Shown here: in pieces, positions 1 through 9,938 of the stretch
How the letters are laid out: each line of letters starts with the position of its first letter
Numbering within the stretch: position 1 is the stretch's first letter
Assembly: GCA_934155005.1 (NCBI GenBank)
Contig: CAKPGR010000007.1
Location: forward strand, 1-51,219
Source: an uncultured Bacilli bacterium
Lineage (GTDB): Bacteria; Bacillota_I; Bacilli_A; RF39; UBA660
Length of the DNA stretch: 51,219 nt
Reading direction: 5' to 3'
Made by a program: the position numbers and the translations under genes
Notes under the pieces: generated by a model
What the model saw: only the letters and a program-made list of their open reading frames with translations
The model's database searches: none
What the model was told of the DNA's origin: nothing

Positions 1-218
1 TTTGTTATATCTATTCCACCTACTGGAAAATCATTATTTTCATAATTTTTTGTTACATATTCTTTTGATGCATCTATTAAGTTTGCGACACTACTTCTAT
101 ATGATGCCACTCTTGATTTCTCTATATTATTTATTACTACTGGCGTTGTTATTAATCCTATTATACTTATTACTACTATTACAGCCAGTAACTCTATTAA
201 TGTAAAACCTTTTTTCAT
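1..218 (-). CDS. Type IV prepilin-like protein, 5' part only (runs off the left edge)
   Basis: The minus-strand reading frame begins with ATG at 218 and stays open to the window edge. It starts MKKGFTLIELLAVIVVISII, the class III prepilin signal: a short basic leader, then G|FTLIE, with the cleavage-site Gly, the N-methylated Phe and the +5 Glu, then a hydrophobic helix. A GGAAATGA ribosome binding site precedes the ATG. Such proteins are processed by a prepilin peptidase and build type IV pili, pseudopili or competence pili. The rest of the gene is outside the window, so major pilin cannot be told from pseudopilin. No peptidase gene is visible in the window. Confidence 0.85.
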   Translation of the reverse strand, partial: MKKGFTLIELLAVIVVISIIGLITTPVVINNIEKSRVASYRSSVANLIDASKEYVTKNYENNDFPVGGIDIT

Positions 219-285
219 ACTATCATTTCCTATCATACTATTTTTAGTTTCTACACACATTCTAACAAAAATCTACATTTTATAC

Positions 286-314
286 AATAAAAAATTGGTT
301 TGTTAACCAATTGC
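286..314 (-). terminator. Rho-independent terminator of the tandem-HEPN gene
   Basis: An inverted repeat AATTGGTT / AACCAATT at 293-312 is followed on the minus strand by a T-run. It lies just past the stop codon at 345 and before the pilin gene, so it should end the upstream transcript. Confidence 0.7.
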
Positions 315-344
315 AAACAATTTACAAAAAAAGAATGTTTATAA

Positions 345-2105
345 TTAACTTTCATTAGTTAATTTTTTTATCATCCTTTTTTGTATTTCACATAAATAGT
401 CTTCATTTATAATAGATTTATCATTAATATTATCTTCTAAAAAACTATATAAGACATAAAAATTTTGTATATTAAACAGTGTTGCGAAATCATATATAGA
501 TAATTCTTTTTCATAACATAATTCATCATTATAATAATCTTTAATAACAATTTTTTTATTTTTTGTACTACTATATTCATCTAGCATTATATTACCATGT
601 GCTATAGCATTCCTTATATGTTCAACAATATTAATATTTTTAATATAATTATCAAAATCAAATTCTTTAATAAATATTTCCATATCACTTATTAAATTTA
701 TTATATTTTGTTTTTCATTATATAGATCATTTAATTTACCAGCCATTGCTTCTAATTTTTTTTTATTTATTTTTTCTTGTTCAGTATGTTCTAAATAGTT
801 TTCTAAGTCCTCTCTTTGTTTTTCTATTATATCTTCTATTTTTCTTTTTTTATTTTTATATTTCAAAATATCTTTATTGTAACTCAAAAAAGTATGTTCA
901 ATATTCATATTAGGATCATCTAACAAAGTTAAATCTAGCTTAGAAAAATCCAAAGTTTTATTTTGAGTTAAATCAGCTAAATCATATTTTCCTTTTTCGG
1001 TTAATCCTTTTTCTAATCCGTATTGATAAAATGAATAGAAGCCAACTAAATTAGAAGCTAATATAGCATTATCTATATCAACAACAAAAATAAAATTTAA
1101 GTCAGTTTGATTTAATATTTCACTAATGGTCATATTAGGATTTTCTTTTAATACATTCATTAAATTTAAGTTAAGTATAATTCCCTTAGAATAATTAAAT
1201 TTTTGAAATTGACCTTCTTTTAATTTTAATGTTTTATTAAGCAAATATTTAGCTAATGAAACCCCATCAAAATTTTTTAAGTATTCATATTCTTCAATAT
1301 AATTATTTTTTATTTGATCATAATATTCTAAATCATAAATTGTCTGTATTTTATAAGATAAATTTATTCCTAAAATTTTTAATTTTTGTTCATTTATCTT
1401 TATATATTCTTTTATTCTTTTGTCACTTAATTCATCTTCTTCAAATATTTGTATAATTCTATTTCTCATTTTTTGAACGAAATTAATATAGGCTCCATCT
1501 CTTTCATATCCTAACATAGGTTCATCTTCTATTATTATTGTAATTAAATCTTTACAATATTTTTTAAATGATGGTTTCCCATAAACTTTTCTATTTATTA
1601 CATATTTTAAATTACCATTTATAGTTACCGTTTTTCCTGTTAATTTATACTTTTCTATATTAATATCTAATGTTGCTATCATAGACACTAAATCCGTTAT
1701 TTTAATAATTCCTTTTTTATTTTTTTCTTCAAATATAATTTGGTCATTTTCAACAATAAAATCTCCATGAGCTAATTTATTTCTAATTTTATTTAAAGTT
1801 GTTTGGGCATCTTTATATGATAATTCACCAACTGTATATCCATTTCCATTATCTTCAGCAATTTTTTTTACTAATATATTTAAGAATTCTGGATATAAAT
1901 TTATTTTTACATCTTTATCTGAAATTTTTTCTATCAGTGGATCGATTGTTATAGTCAAATAAAAACCACTATAAATAGCCATAAGTAAATTATAGTTTAT
2001 TTTTGATAGATCAATATCCATTAATCCATATTCTTCAATATAATTATTAAAGTCTATATGTGATTTAAAGGCCTGAAATAAATTTTTAAATCTTTTATCA
2101 TCCAT
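345..2105 (-). CDS. Protein with two HEPN-type R-x4-H motifs, putative RNase
   Basis: About 586 residues and not a family I can name. Two copies of a HEPN-like signature are visible: RNKLAHG near residue 108 and RNAIAHG near residue 498. Each is followed by a similar strand-rich stretch and a short helix (ITDLVSMI and IYDFATLF), which suggests an internal duplication. HEPN domains with R-x4-6-H are usually metal-independent RNases in toxins, Abi proteins and Cas13, and they work as dimers; two in one chain could form one active site. The ATG at 2105 is preferred over GTG at 2114 because AGAGGTG lies six bases before the ATG and overlaps the GTG. Between the motifs lies a lysine-rich, partly coiled-coil region (about 410-470). 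No partner gene is adjacent and no CRISPR repeats are seen. RNase function is inference. Confidence 0.75.
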   Translation of the reverse strand: MDDKRFKNLFQAFKSHIDFNNYIEEYGLMDIDLSKINYNLLMAIYSGFYLTITIDPLIEKISDKDVKINLYPEFLNILVKKIAEDNGNGYTVGELSYKDAQTTLNKIRNKLAHGDFIVENDQIIFEEKNKKGIIKITDLVSMIATLDINIEKYKLTGKTVTINGNLKYVINRKVYGKPSFKKYCKDLITIIIEDEPMLGYERDGAYINFVQKMRNRIIQIFEEDELSDKRIKEYIKINEQKLKILGINLSYKIQTIYDLEYYDQIKNNYIEEYEYLKNFDGVSLAKYLLNKTLKLKEGQFQKFNYSKGIILNLNLMNVLKENPNMTISEILNQTDLNFIFVVDIDNAILASNLVGFYSFYQYGLEKGLTEKGKYDLADLTQNKTLDFSKLDLTLLDDPNMNIEHTFLSYNKDILKYKNKKRKIEDIIEKQREDLENYLEHTEQEKINKKKLEAMAGKLNDLYNEKQNIINLISDMEIFIKEFDFDNYIKNINIVEHIRNAIAHGNIMLDEYSSTKNKKIVIKDYYNDELCYEKELSIYDFATLFNIQNFYVLYSFLEDNINDKSIINEDYLCEIQKRMIKKLTNES

Positions 2106-2870
2106 ATTGTTCACCTCTAGCTATTTATATATTCATTAAATAAAATTTTTGTATATTAATTTTTTAATAAAGTCAATTATTTAGATTATAAATTAATCAT
2201 AGCTATCATATATAATAGTATCTCCAAATTCAAAAAGTATATATTTTTTTCTTAATGATGGTAAGAAATATAAAATTTATTATTTTTAACTTTTTTATAT
2301 TATCTATATCATAAATATATTTTTTAAATCTTTTTCTATAATATTTTAATCCTTAATTTAATTTTTCTTTATCAATTATAACATAAAATCAATTTTTTAG
2401 TTACCAAAATAAATTTATTATAATACAAAATATACAATATATATAATATTTATAAATTACTAACACTTTAAAATAAAAAAACAAATATCAAACACATAAG
2501 AATAATAACTTTTTTTCCTTTTCTATTTTAGATTTTTTTAGTCCAAACTCTACTATATAATTTTTGGTTATATTTATTATTTTAATATCTAAATATTTAA
2601 CTATTAAAACATTAAATATATTATATCAATTTCATTATAATTCTATTAATTCTTTTTCTAGTTAGTGGTCTATAAAAACTATTTTTATAACGTCTTTTTG
2701 ATTTGAATCATTCTATATATCAGACGCACAAAAATAGATGAGGCTCTAAGCACTTATTTTCATCTGTTTAAGAATCAATTAAATAAACTAATTAATATTA
2801 TGGACAAGCTAAATTAAAATAGCTTTCTAATTTGTATATCTAAACTAAATTAATCTAAAATTTTTTAATA
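2106..2870. other. Gene-free AT-rich stretch
   Basis: I see no open frame of useful length on either strand and no clear repeat or RNA structure. Base composition is extremely AT-rich. It may be decayed sequence beside the island edge; it also holds the promoter region of the gene starting at 2105. Confidence 0.5.
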
Positions 2871-2906
2871 TAAACAAAAATGAGAGTTTTCGCTCTCTTC
2901 AGGGGG
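2868..2906 (-). terminator. Terminator-like hairpin with flanks shared with the recG terminator
   Basis: On the minus strand, GAGAGCG / CTCTC forms a stem followed by ATTTTTGTTT and preceded by CCCCCTGAAG. The same flanks surround a different stem at about 20935-20972, next to recG. The hairpin could be a terminator, but the conserved flanks at both ends of the island are unusual. Confidence 0.5.
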
Positions 2907-2941
2907 CGACCTGGTTCTAATTTGTCTAGTTTTATAAAATA

Positions 2942-2966
2942 TTAAAACCCTTATAAAATAAGGGCT
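2942..2966 (-). terminator. Terminator downstream of the 306-aa HEPN-like gene
   Basis: CCCTTAT / ATAAGGG forms a seven-pair stem at about 2947-2963, with T-rich sequence after it on the minus strand. It lies about 80 bases beyond the stop at 3047, with the island direct repeat in between. Confidence 0.6.
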
Positions 2967-3020
2967 TCTGTATTTTTAAGTTTATTAAAATTTACTTGGA
3001 TTTAATAAAATTTATAGGGT

Positions 3021-3045
3021 TGTGCACCTAAAAGTGTACCTAAAA
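3021..3045. repeat. Left direct repeat, putative attachment site of the island
   Basis: This 25-bp sequence matches 20879-20903 at 24 of 25 positions in the same orientation. Read on the minus strand it consists of two 12-bp tandem units, TTTTAGGTACAC and TTTTAGGTGCAC. Direct repeats flanking a segment that carries a tyrosine recombinase gene are the expected mark of site-specific integration. Confidence 0.65.
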
Positions 3046-3046
3046 A

Positions 3047-3958
3047 TTAGTTGTTTATATTATATTTTTCCTTTAAATCATTAATTTTTTCTTGTAACAT
3101 TTTAATATTTATATTAATATCTTTAATACTTTCTCCTTCGTTAACTTTAGCAAACTCTTTTAATATCTCAAATATTTTCTTTTCAAATTCATTTCCATTT
3201 TCATTAATATAGTTCTCAACTCTTTTGAAAGATTCTTGTATTTCTTTATCAGCTAAATCAAACTTTTTAACTGCATCTGGTTCCTTCATAAATAAATCAT
3301 ATAGATTACTGATGTTAAATAATTGATCAAATAGAACTAGCGCTCTTTCATTATCTTTTTCAAATACTTGATTAAGCCTATTTTCACTTTTGTTCATTCT
3401 AATCTTTAATTCATCAACTTTATTCGATAATTTATCCATTGAATATTTTATTTTTTGTTTATTTAAAACTATTTCCTTTATTTTAGATTTATCAACTTGT
3501 TTATAAACTTCACCGAAAATATCATTAATAACAATTCTTAAATTTTCTAATATTTCAAAATCTATGTAGGCAGCAAACAAAATATTATTATCTTCATCAT
3601 CTTTTAACGAATGATTTACTTGGTGTCTTATTGTCTCAATTATCTTAAATAAAGAAGCTTTATAGTTTTCTTTTTTATAATACTTATTATCAGTAGCTAC
3701 ATATTCTTGATTGATTATGTTTTCAAATTCTTCATATTTTTTTGTATTAATAAAATATTCTTTTGAATCCTGTATTGCTTTAACTAAATTATAAATTGAT
3801 GCACAATATATTTTATAAATTTTTTCTCTATCAGTAAATATATCAATAAAATATTCTTTGTTTTCAAAATCAAGATAGACTTTGGATAGTGTATTAGACA
3901 TAGTAATAAATTCTTGAATATTTAATATTTTTTTTATTTGCTTATTAGTATATTCCAT
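3047..3958 (-). CDS. Unnamed protein with one HEPN-like R-x4-H motif and a coiled-coil tail
   Basis: About 303 residues, not recognised. A helical N-terminal half contains IRHQVNHSL (R and H spaced as R-x4-H, near residues 111-116), which resembles the HEPN nuclease motif. The second half (about 165-303) is charged and heptad-like, probably coiled coil. ATG at 3958 is preferred to GTG at 3967 because AAGGTG sits at the right distance from the ATG and overlaps the GTG. The stop lies two bases inside the left direct repeat, so the gene is the outermost cargo of the island. It sits downstream of hsdS on the same strand, with a terminator between them. A defence or toxin role is plausible but inferred from context and one motif only. 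Confidence 0.65.
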   Translation of the reverse strand: MEYTNKQIKKILNIQEFITMSNTLSKVYLDFENKEYFIDIFTDREKIYKIYCASIYNLVKAIQDSKEYFINTKKYEEFENIINQEYVATDNKYYKKENYKASLFKIIETIRHQVNHSLKDDEDNNILFAAYIDFEILENLRIVINDIFGEVYKQVDKSKIKEIVLNKQKIKYSMDKLSNKVDELKIRMNKSENRLNQVFEKDNERALVLFDQLFNISNLYDLFMKEPDAVKKFDLADKEIQESFKRVENYINENGNEFEKKIFEILKEFAKVNEGESIKDININIKMLQEKINDLKEKYNINN

Positions 3959-4049
3959 ATATAACACCTTCTTTAACTGTTTATTATATCATTATTTATA
4001 ACAATAAATAAACTTTTAAAACTCATTGATGTTCGTTCTATAACATATA

Positions 4050-4077
4050 AAAAGAAGCTCTCAATCAGATGCTTCTT
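4050..4077 (-). terminator. Terminator of the hsd operon
   Basis: AGAAGC / GCTTCT flank a 12-base loop immediately past the hsdS stop codon, with a T-rich tract inside the stop region on the minus strand. Confidence 0.6.
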
Positions 4078-5314
4078 ATTTTTTATTCATCAAATAATTT
4101 ATTAAATGATTTCTTTCTTTTTCTAACTTTTTATTAAACATCATTAAATCATATCTTTTTTGGATAAGATTGTTAGTTAATTTGCTATATTTTTCTAAAA
4201 TATCTTTTGGAGGAACTACAATAAATATTTTTTTTAAATCTTCATTATTAATAGCTTGTTGTGTTGCACCATGCGAATAATAATCTTTTATATTTTCAAA
4301 ATTACTAAAATTTATATATGAATGAATATATGATAATGAATCATTAGTACATTTTAACCCAATAAATCCTGTTGATAATATATAGTTAGAAACAAATTCC
4401 ACAGACTTACATGGGATAGTTATATGTTTTATACTTTTCTTCATTTTAGCAAACCAAATAGATTTACTAACCGGCTGCATATTTGCCCTTGTCTCTCTTT
4501 CATAAAATGTTATGGGCTTTCCTTCATCAAATTCTTCATTGCTTATATTCCCAGTGGCTAAATATTTCTTTTCAAATTCAAATTTTTCTAAACCTGGCTT
4601 TATTATCTCATATAATGAACAATCATACAAATTTTCTGCTTTCCATCCAACCGGAATATTGCATTTTATTTTATCATCAAAAATTAATGCTCCATGGTTT
4701 TTTACATATTCTTTTCCATCTTTATTTGGAAAATTAAATTCAACAAACCAATAATTATATAATTTCGATAAATATTTTTGAATAAACTCTATTTCATTTA
4801 TATTATTTTTTATTAAATCATCGAATGGTGATATTTTTTTTAATATTTTTAATTGTTCTTCTTTATCCGGGATACTCACAGTAAATTTTTTCATGGTATC
4901 TAACAATAAATTTTTTTGTGCTGAACCAGATGCTAATTTTCGTAATCTTGGAGTTTCATATTTCATTAAATAATACAAATATTTTGGATAAATTAATGCT
5001 TGGTTAGGTTTTAAAATAGCAACACTTTTTTGAAAAGTGGTGCAATTCACATTATCCTCATTTTCAATGAAAACACTTTTACCAATAGTATCGCCGCTAT
5101 TAGCATAAATTATGTCATAAGTTTCTAATTTAGTCCTTCTATTACATTGTTCAAAATCTTGTTTACTTATTTCTTTTGCCCCAGAATAGTCTATAAAATA
5201 TGGTCTTAAATCTTTAACACTTATAAAATAATAACCCGAGCCTTTTTTTTCATCACATCCACCATGTTTTCCATCTATCAAATTTAAAGTCAATTCTTTC
5301 AATGTATAATTATT
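4076..5314 (-). CDS. hsdS: Type I restriction-modification specificity subunit HsdS
   Basis: HsdS recognises the bipartite DNA target for a type I restriction-methylation complex. The protein of about 412 residues has the usual layout: two target-recognition domains, each followed by a conserved helical spacer. The first recognition domain opens with TLNLIDGKHGG and KDLRPYF; the first spacer carries IPDKEEQLKILKKI, and the second ends in VVPPKDILEKYSKL with a long helix. The stop lies in the operon terminator. The likely start is the ATG of MNNYTL, whose position overlaps the end of hsdM (ATGAATAA), a translational coupling typical of hsdM-hsdS; the longer frame from 5332 would need a start deeper inside hsdM. 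The two recognition domains differ, so the predicted target is asymmetric. Confidence 0.92.
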   Translation of the reverse strand, partial: NNYTLKELTLNLIDGKHGGCDEKKGSGYYFISVKDLRPYFIDYSGAKEISKQDFEQCNRRTKLETYDIIYANSGDTIGKSVFIENEDNVNCTTFQKSVAILKPNQALIYPKYLYYLMKYETPRLRKLASGSAQKNLLLDTMKKFTVSIPDKEEQLKILKKISPFDDLIKNNINEIEFIQKYLSKLYNYWFVEFNFPNKDGKEYVKNHGALIFDDKIKCNIPVGWKAENLYDCSLYEIIKPGLEKFEFEKKYLATGNISNEEFDEGKPITFYERETRANMQPVSKSIWFAKMKKSIKHITIPCKSVEFVSNYILSTGFIGLKCTNDSLSYIHSYINFSNFENIKDYYSHGATQQAINNEDLKKIFIVVPPKDILEKYSKLTNNLIQKRYDLMMFNKKLEKERNHLINYLMNKK

Positions 5315-6956
5315 CATATTTAAAATTACCAACCTCTGCTTTTATTTGTGTTAATAGTTCTTTAGAACTGTTTTCAAATTTTTCAAGTTCATTTAAAAAA
5401 TCTATATTTTCCTTATTAAAATTTTCGAATGAAATTATGTCCCTCTTATCAGTATAATCAAAATAATTTGAAGCAGGCAAGAAATAGTTGTTATTTCTTA
5501 TGTCTGTGTTTGTAGTTAACACCGAAAATTTATTTTCTTCTAATGAGTTATCAAATGTATTTATTATTTTATCTATTTCTTTAGAGTGGAGAATTGTTTT
5601 TTGATTTTTACCATCTTTAATTTTTTCGCCTAAAATTGTTGCATCAACAAGCAATACATTTTCATTTGATTTTTGTTTATCAATAAAAATAATACTTACA
5701 TTTGTTCCTGTGTTAGCAAATATATTAGAAGGCATAGAGACAACACCTTTTAACATGTTAAGTTCAACTAAATTCTTTCTAATTTCCATCTCTATACTTG
5801 TTCTACCAGTTAAAAAATTAGTTGGAACTACTATAGCTGATTTACCATTGTCCTTCAGCGAATAAATTATATGTTGTATAAACATTAAGTAAATAGCCAT
5901 TGAATCTTTATCCTTCTTAGGTATATTGGGTACACCAGCAAAAAATCTATCTTTGTATTTATCATCAGCAAGTTGATCTCTTGTTTCACTAAAATCTGTT
6001 TTAAATGGCGGATTACTCACTATGTAATCAAATTGTGCTAATCCATTTTTTTCTTTATTTAAATGAGCAGGATTCAATAATGTATCTCCATGAATAACAT
6101 TTCCTAAAGAATGAACTAAATTATTTAAAATTAGATTTAATCTCAAAAATTCATTTGATTTTTGTGAAATATCTTGTGAATAAATTGTACAATTTTCTTC
6201 ACCAATTTGGTGGGCTAATGCTAATAATAAAGTTCCTGATCCTGCTGCTGGATCATATAGTGTCACATTTTGTATTGGATCAGGAGCTAAGATTTTAGCT
6301 ATGATTCTGGCAATTGAATTAGGCGTATAATATTCTGCATATTTACCAAAATCCTTATTATAATCTTTAATTAAATATTCAAATATAGTTGCAAAGAAAT
6401 CATATTTTTTTGAAAATGCATTTTCAAAACTAAATTCTACTAGTTTAGATATTATTGCCCTAAAAAATGCATTTCTTTTATCTGATTCAGTTATATATTG
6501 AGATAATGTATCAAATAATTTAATTTTTTCTTTTGAACCCGTTTTAACTGAAAATATATCAACATTATCGTTTGATATACCTATTAAAGCATTATCAAAT
6601 AATTCATAAAATTCAGGAATTGTTGAGTTTTGATTATTAAATAATGTACTTACTCTATACGAATTTTGAATTTTAGCTACATTTGCTCCCATTCTCATTG
6701 TTAATATTGAAAACTGTTCAGGGCTTAAAGAGTCTAAATATTTTTCTACTTCTTTTGTAGTTGAATTTTCATTAAGTTCTTTTGCTACTTTTTTTGTTTC
6801 ATATATAAACTTATCATTTAAGTATTTATATAAGAAAATTTCTGTTATGATTTTATATTCACTTGATGCGTTTCCAAGGCCATATGTCGAACATACACTT
6901 TTTAACTCATCAATCATCTTTTCTGTTTTTCTTATTATTTCTCTTTCTGTTGTCAT
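5310..6956 (-). CDS. hsdM: Type I restriction-modification DNA methyltransferase HsdM
   Basis: N6-adenine DNA methyltransferase subunit of the type I complex (M2S as methylase, R2M2S as nuclease). Its 548 residues match the family. An N-terminal helical HsdM domain occupies about 1-150. SAM-binding motif I DPAAGSG lies at 235-241 and the catalytic NPPF motif at 315-318. The start ATG overlaps the hsdR stop (ATGA), and the 3' end overlaps hsdS, so R, M and S are translationally coupled in one minus-strand operon. The catalytic motifs look intact, so active methylation is expected. Confidence 0.95.
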   Translation of the reverse strand: MTTEREIIRKTEKMIDELKSVCSTYGLGNASSEYKIITEIFLYKYLNDKFIYETKKVAKELNENSTTKEVEKYLDSLSPEQFSILTMRMGANVAKIQNSYRVSTLFNNQNSTIPEFYELFDNALIGISNDNVDIFSVKTGSKEKIKLFDTLSQYITESDKRNAFFRAIISKLVEFSFENAFSKKYDFFATIFEYLIKDYNKDFGKYAEYYTPNSIARIIAKILAPDPIQNVTLYDPAAGSGTLLLALAHQIGEENCTIYSQDISQKSNEFLRLNLILNNLVHSLGNVIHGDTLLNPAHLNKEKNGLAQFDYIVSNPPFKTDFSETRDQLADDKYKDRFFAGVPNIPKKDKDSMAIYLMFIQHIIYSLKDNGKSAIVVPTNFLTGRTSIEMEIRKNLVELNMLKGVVSMPSNIFANTGTNVSIIFIDKQKSNENVLLVDATILGEKIKDGKNQKTILHSKEIDKIINTFDNSLEENKFSVLTTNTDIRNNNYFLPASNYFDYTDKRDIISFENFNKENIDFLNELEKFENSSKELLTQIKAEVGNFKYE

Positions 6957-9937
6957 ATGTTTAGACTCCTTTCTGCTAAGTATGTTTCAACAATAACTTC
7001 TGTAAAAAATTGAACTTCATCTATTACAATTGTAATATTATGCTTATCGAATTCATCTAAAGTCATTGGCATAATTGTTTGTTTAAAGTAAGATTCTGTA
7101 TCCATAATATCGTATTTTCTTAATAAAATATCATCTATTTCATTTTTTAAGTTTGTTAATATTTCATATAAATCAGCTTGATTAAATTCAGAAATTCTTT
7201 CTAATACTCTCTTATGAATCTTAACATATTTTTCATCACCAGAATATTTTACTAATAACCTATTATTACTTTCGTTTAATGAATGTATTTTTTTCATTAA
7301 TTCATCTAATTTAATTGTATTATTGTTCATATCCGCTACTGTTAAATCTTCAAAATTAATTGATGTAAACAAATTATTATATTCTCTAAACAAAAGAATA
7401 TATTTCATATCATCTTTATCTATATTAATTAAGAATTCTTTTCTTACTTCATCAAATTTTTGTTTATATTTATCTGCTATTACTAATTCTTCTTCACTTA
7501 TTTTTCTGAAGTTAAAATCAATATTAGCTAATGCTACATTAAGCATACTTGCAGTATCTTGATTTTCTTTATTAGTCAAATTTATTATATCGATTCTTCT
7601 TTCAACTTCATGAACCATTTTACTTACTCTATCAATCTTGATTCTTCCTAATAAATCATTATATCCAAATGCTTTAATAACATTATAAAGATCTTTGTAA
7701 GTAATCATTATTTTCTTTAAATCAATTAAATTTTTCTTTTCTAATTCATTAATTTGTTGAGAGAATATTTCAAGATTTTCACTATCATATTCGAACAATT
7801 TATTTTCAATATCTTTTATACTTTTTTCAATTTCTTCTTGTGATAAAAAGATATTACTATAAGTTTTAAAATCTTCACCTAATTGTTGTTGTAACTCATT
7901 GCAATATACAGCATTTGTTCTATCAAATTCTTCTCTAATATCTGCAAAATCTACAACATATCCATATTTAAAATTCTTATATGGTCTATTAACTCTTGTT
8001 AAGGTTTGCAACAAATTATGTGCTTTTATAACTCTGCCTAAATAGATTTTCTTTAGTCTCGGAGCATCAAAACCAGTTAATAACATATTTTGAACTACAA
8101 GAATATCTATTTTACCCTTTTTAAAATCATCTACTTCTTCGCTTCTTGTCTTTTTATCATCTTCATTATATAAAATTAATGCTTTTGATAAATCATAATC
8201 TGCTAAATCACTAAATACATTTCTTGCTTGAGCTTGCGAATCACAAACAATCATTCCACCTATAGTTTCATCATTATACATTAATCTAGATTTTTTAAAG
8301 TCATCTACTATATATTTAGTTAATGCTTTTGTATATTTAGGATGAGCAAAAATTTCTTCTTCCTTAGATAAACCTAATGTTCTTTTAATTTCATCTAAGG
8401 TATTGTTCAATTCTGTCTTATATGATGTTTCTATACCTTCCCTAATTAATTTCAAAGTATAACCGTCAGCAATTGATTTATTATAATAATATTTATGAAT
8501 ATAATCTCCAAAGATATCCTTTGTACTATAGTTTTCACCAATTAATGGAGTTCCTGTTAATCCAATAAAAACACCTTCTCTATCAGATGAAAATAAATTT
8601 GCTAAGAAAGACCCTTTTGGATTATAACTTCTATGTGCTTCATCTAGAAAATATATTCTTTGTACATCAACATTATAATCAGCTTCTTTTACACTAGAAT
8701 CTTCTGAAAATTTTTGTATATTAACAACATTAATTGCTAAATTACCAGTTTTTGAAACGGCAGATGTTTCTTTTATTGTATTTTTAAACTCTTCTTTAGA
8801 ATTTACTCTTGTAACCTCTAATCCTCTTGCAGTAAATTCCTGACTAGCTTGTTTTAATAAATCTAGTCTATCTACTACGAAATAAAATTTTGCAACTTTA
8901 CCACTTTTTTGAAAATAGTCAGTAATATATTTAACATTATAATATGCTAATGCAGTTTTTCCTGAACCTTGTGTATGCCAAATTACACCTTTTTTAATAT
9001 TTTTATCTAAAGTATTTTCAATGGCTAATGTTGCAAAGAATTGTTGGTATCTCATTACATGTTTTTGTATTTCAATAATTCCATCTTTATTAGATCTTTC
9101 AACATATACAATTCCATATTTTAACAGTTTTAAAATTCTTGATTTATGAAATAAGGATGTAATTAATCTATTAGTTGGTGAAGTACTACTTAAGTTAGTA
9201 GAATACTCTGGTGTTCCTTTAATTGATACATAATTATTATCTTTTAAAATATTGTTTTCTTGTACATAATCTAAATCTTGAATTTTACTAAAAATAGAAG
9301 TATCTTCTTCTCTAAAACAGTTAAAAAACACATTATTATAACTAGTTGTTCCATAGAATGCACCTTCTATTGGTACACCTGAATCTTCATTATATTCTTG
9401 GTTATTTGAAAATAATAATAATTGTGTAATATTAACAAATTTCTTAAATTTCTTATTTTTAAATCTATCATTAATTCTATTTCTCTCTGCTAATATACCT
9501 TCTCTATTATTTGGCTTTTTTACCTCTAAAAATCCTAATGGCATACCATTTATTAACATAATAACATCTGGTCTGAATTCATCCTCACCATTTTTATATG
9601 TTAATTCAGTCACAACGTTATATTCATTATTTTTTTCATCTTCAAAATCGATTAGTTTAATTCCTTTATATCCGTTAATTAAGTATTTATAAAACTGTCT
9701 CCCTAGATCATCGTTTGCTAACGAAAAAGATAACTCATTAATCAATTTAGTTACATTGTCATCTGATAACTCTAAATTATTTATTCTATTGATACTTTCT
9801 TTAAATACATTTTTAAAGATATTTGTCTCTTCATCTATTTCATTTTTATACTCTTTTAATGATAAATATTTATAACCTAATCTAGTAGCATGTACTAGAG
9901 CAGGAATCTTTACTCTTGTGTTTTCACTAAATTCCAT
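6953..9937 (-). CDS. hsdR: Type I restriction endonuclease subunit HsdR
   Basis: Motor and nuclease subunit that translocates DNA and cuts away from the recognition site. Of about 994 residues, the N-terminal part holds the nuclease motif (RPDV near 127-130 and EVKK at 143-146 in the longest frame). The helicase core follows, with Walker A TQGSGKT at 327-333, DEAH at 437-440 and motif VI QTLTRVNRP further on. A helical C-terminus binds HsdM. I prefer the ATG of MEFSENT at 9937, placed four to five bases after GGTGGTGAG, over the ATG at 9952. It starts right at the stop of the upstream GIY-YIG gene, so all four genes form one operon. The stop codon is TGA. All catalytic motifs appear intact. 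Confidence 0.95.
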   Translation of the reverse strand: MEFSENTRVKIPALVHATRLGYKYLSLKEYKNEIDEETNIFKNVFKESINRINNLELSDDNVTKLINELSFSLANDDLGRQFYKYLINGYKGIKLIDFEDEKNNEYNVVTELTYKNGEDEFRPDVIMLINGMPLGFLEVKKPNNREGILAERNRINDRFKNKKFKKFVNITQLLLFSNNQEYNEDSGVPIEGAFYGTTSYNNVFFNCFREEDTSIFSKIQDLDYVQENNILKDNNYVSIKGTPEYSTNLSSTSPTNRLITSLFHKSRILKLLKYGIVYVERSNKDGIIEIQKHVMRYQQFFATLAIENTLDKNIKKGVIWHTQGSGKTALAYYNVKYITDYFQKSGKVAKFYFVVDRLDLLKQASQEFTARGLEVTRVNSKEEFKNTIKETSAVSKTGNLAINVVNIQKFSEDSSVKEADYNVDVQRIYFLDEAHRSYNPKGSFLANLFSSDREGVFIGLTGTPLIGENYSTKDIFGDYIHKYYYNKSIADGYTLKLIREGIETSYKTELNNTLDEIKRTLGLSKEEEIFAHPKYTKALTKYIVDDFKKSRLMYNDETIGGMIVCDSQAQARNVFSDLADYDLSKALILYNEDDKKTRSEEVDDFKKGKIDILVVQNMLLTGFDAPRLKKIYLGRVIKAHNLLQTLTRVNRPYKNFKYGYVVDFADIREEFDRTNAVYCNELQQQLGEDFKTYSNIFLSQEEIEKSIKDIENKLFEYDSENLEIFSQQINELEKKNLIDLKKIMITYKDLYNVIKAFGYNDLLGRIKIDRVSKMVHEVERRIDIINLTNKENQDTASMLNVALANIDFNFRKISEEELVIADKYKQKFDEVRKEFLINIDKDDMKYILLFREYNNLFTSINFEDLTVADMNNNTIKLDELMKKIHSLNESNNRLLVKYSGDEKYVKIHKRVLERISEFNQADLYEILTNLKNEIDDILLRKYDIMDTESYFKQTIMPMTLDEFDKHNITIVIDEVQFFTEVIVETYLAERSLNI

Positions 9938-9938
9938 T

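Noticed and set aside
345..2105. Cas13-type CRISPR effector
   Set aside because: Two R-x4-H motifs fit, but the protein is too short (about 586 residues) and no CRISPR repeat array or Cas1/2 gene is present in the window.
2106..2870. Decayed gene
   Set aside because: No residual frame, motif or codon pattern could be followed; composition alone does not support a call.
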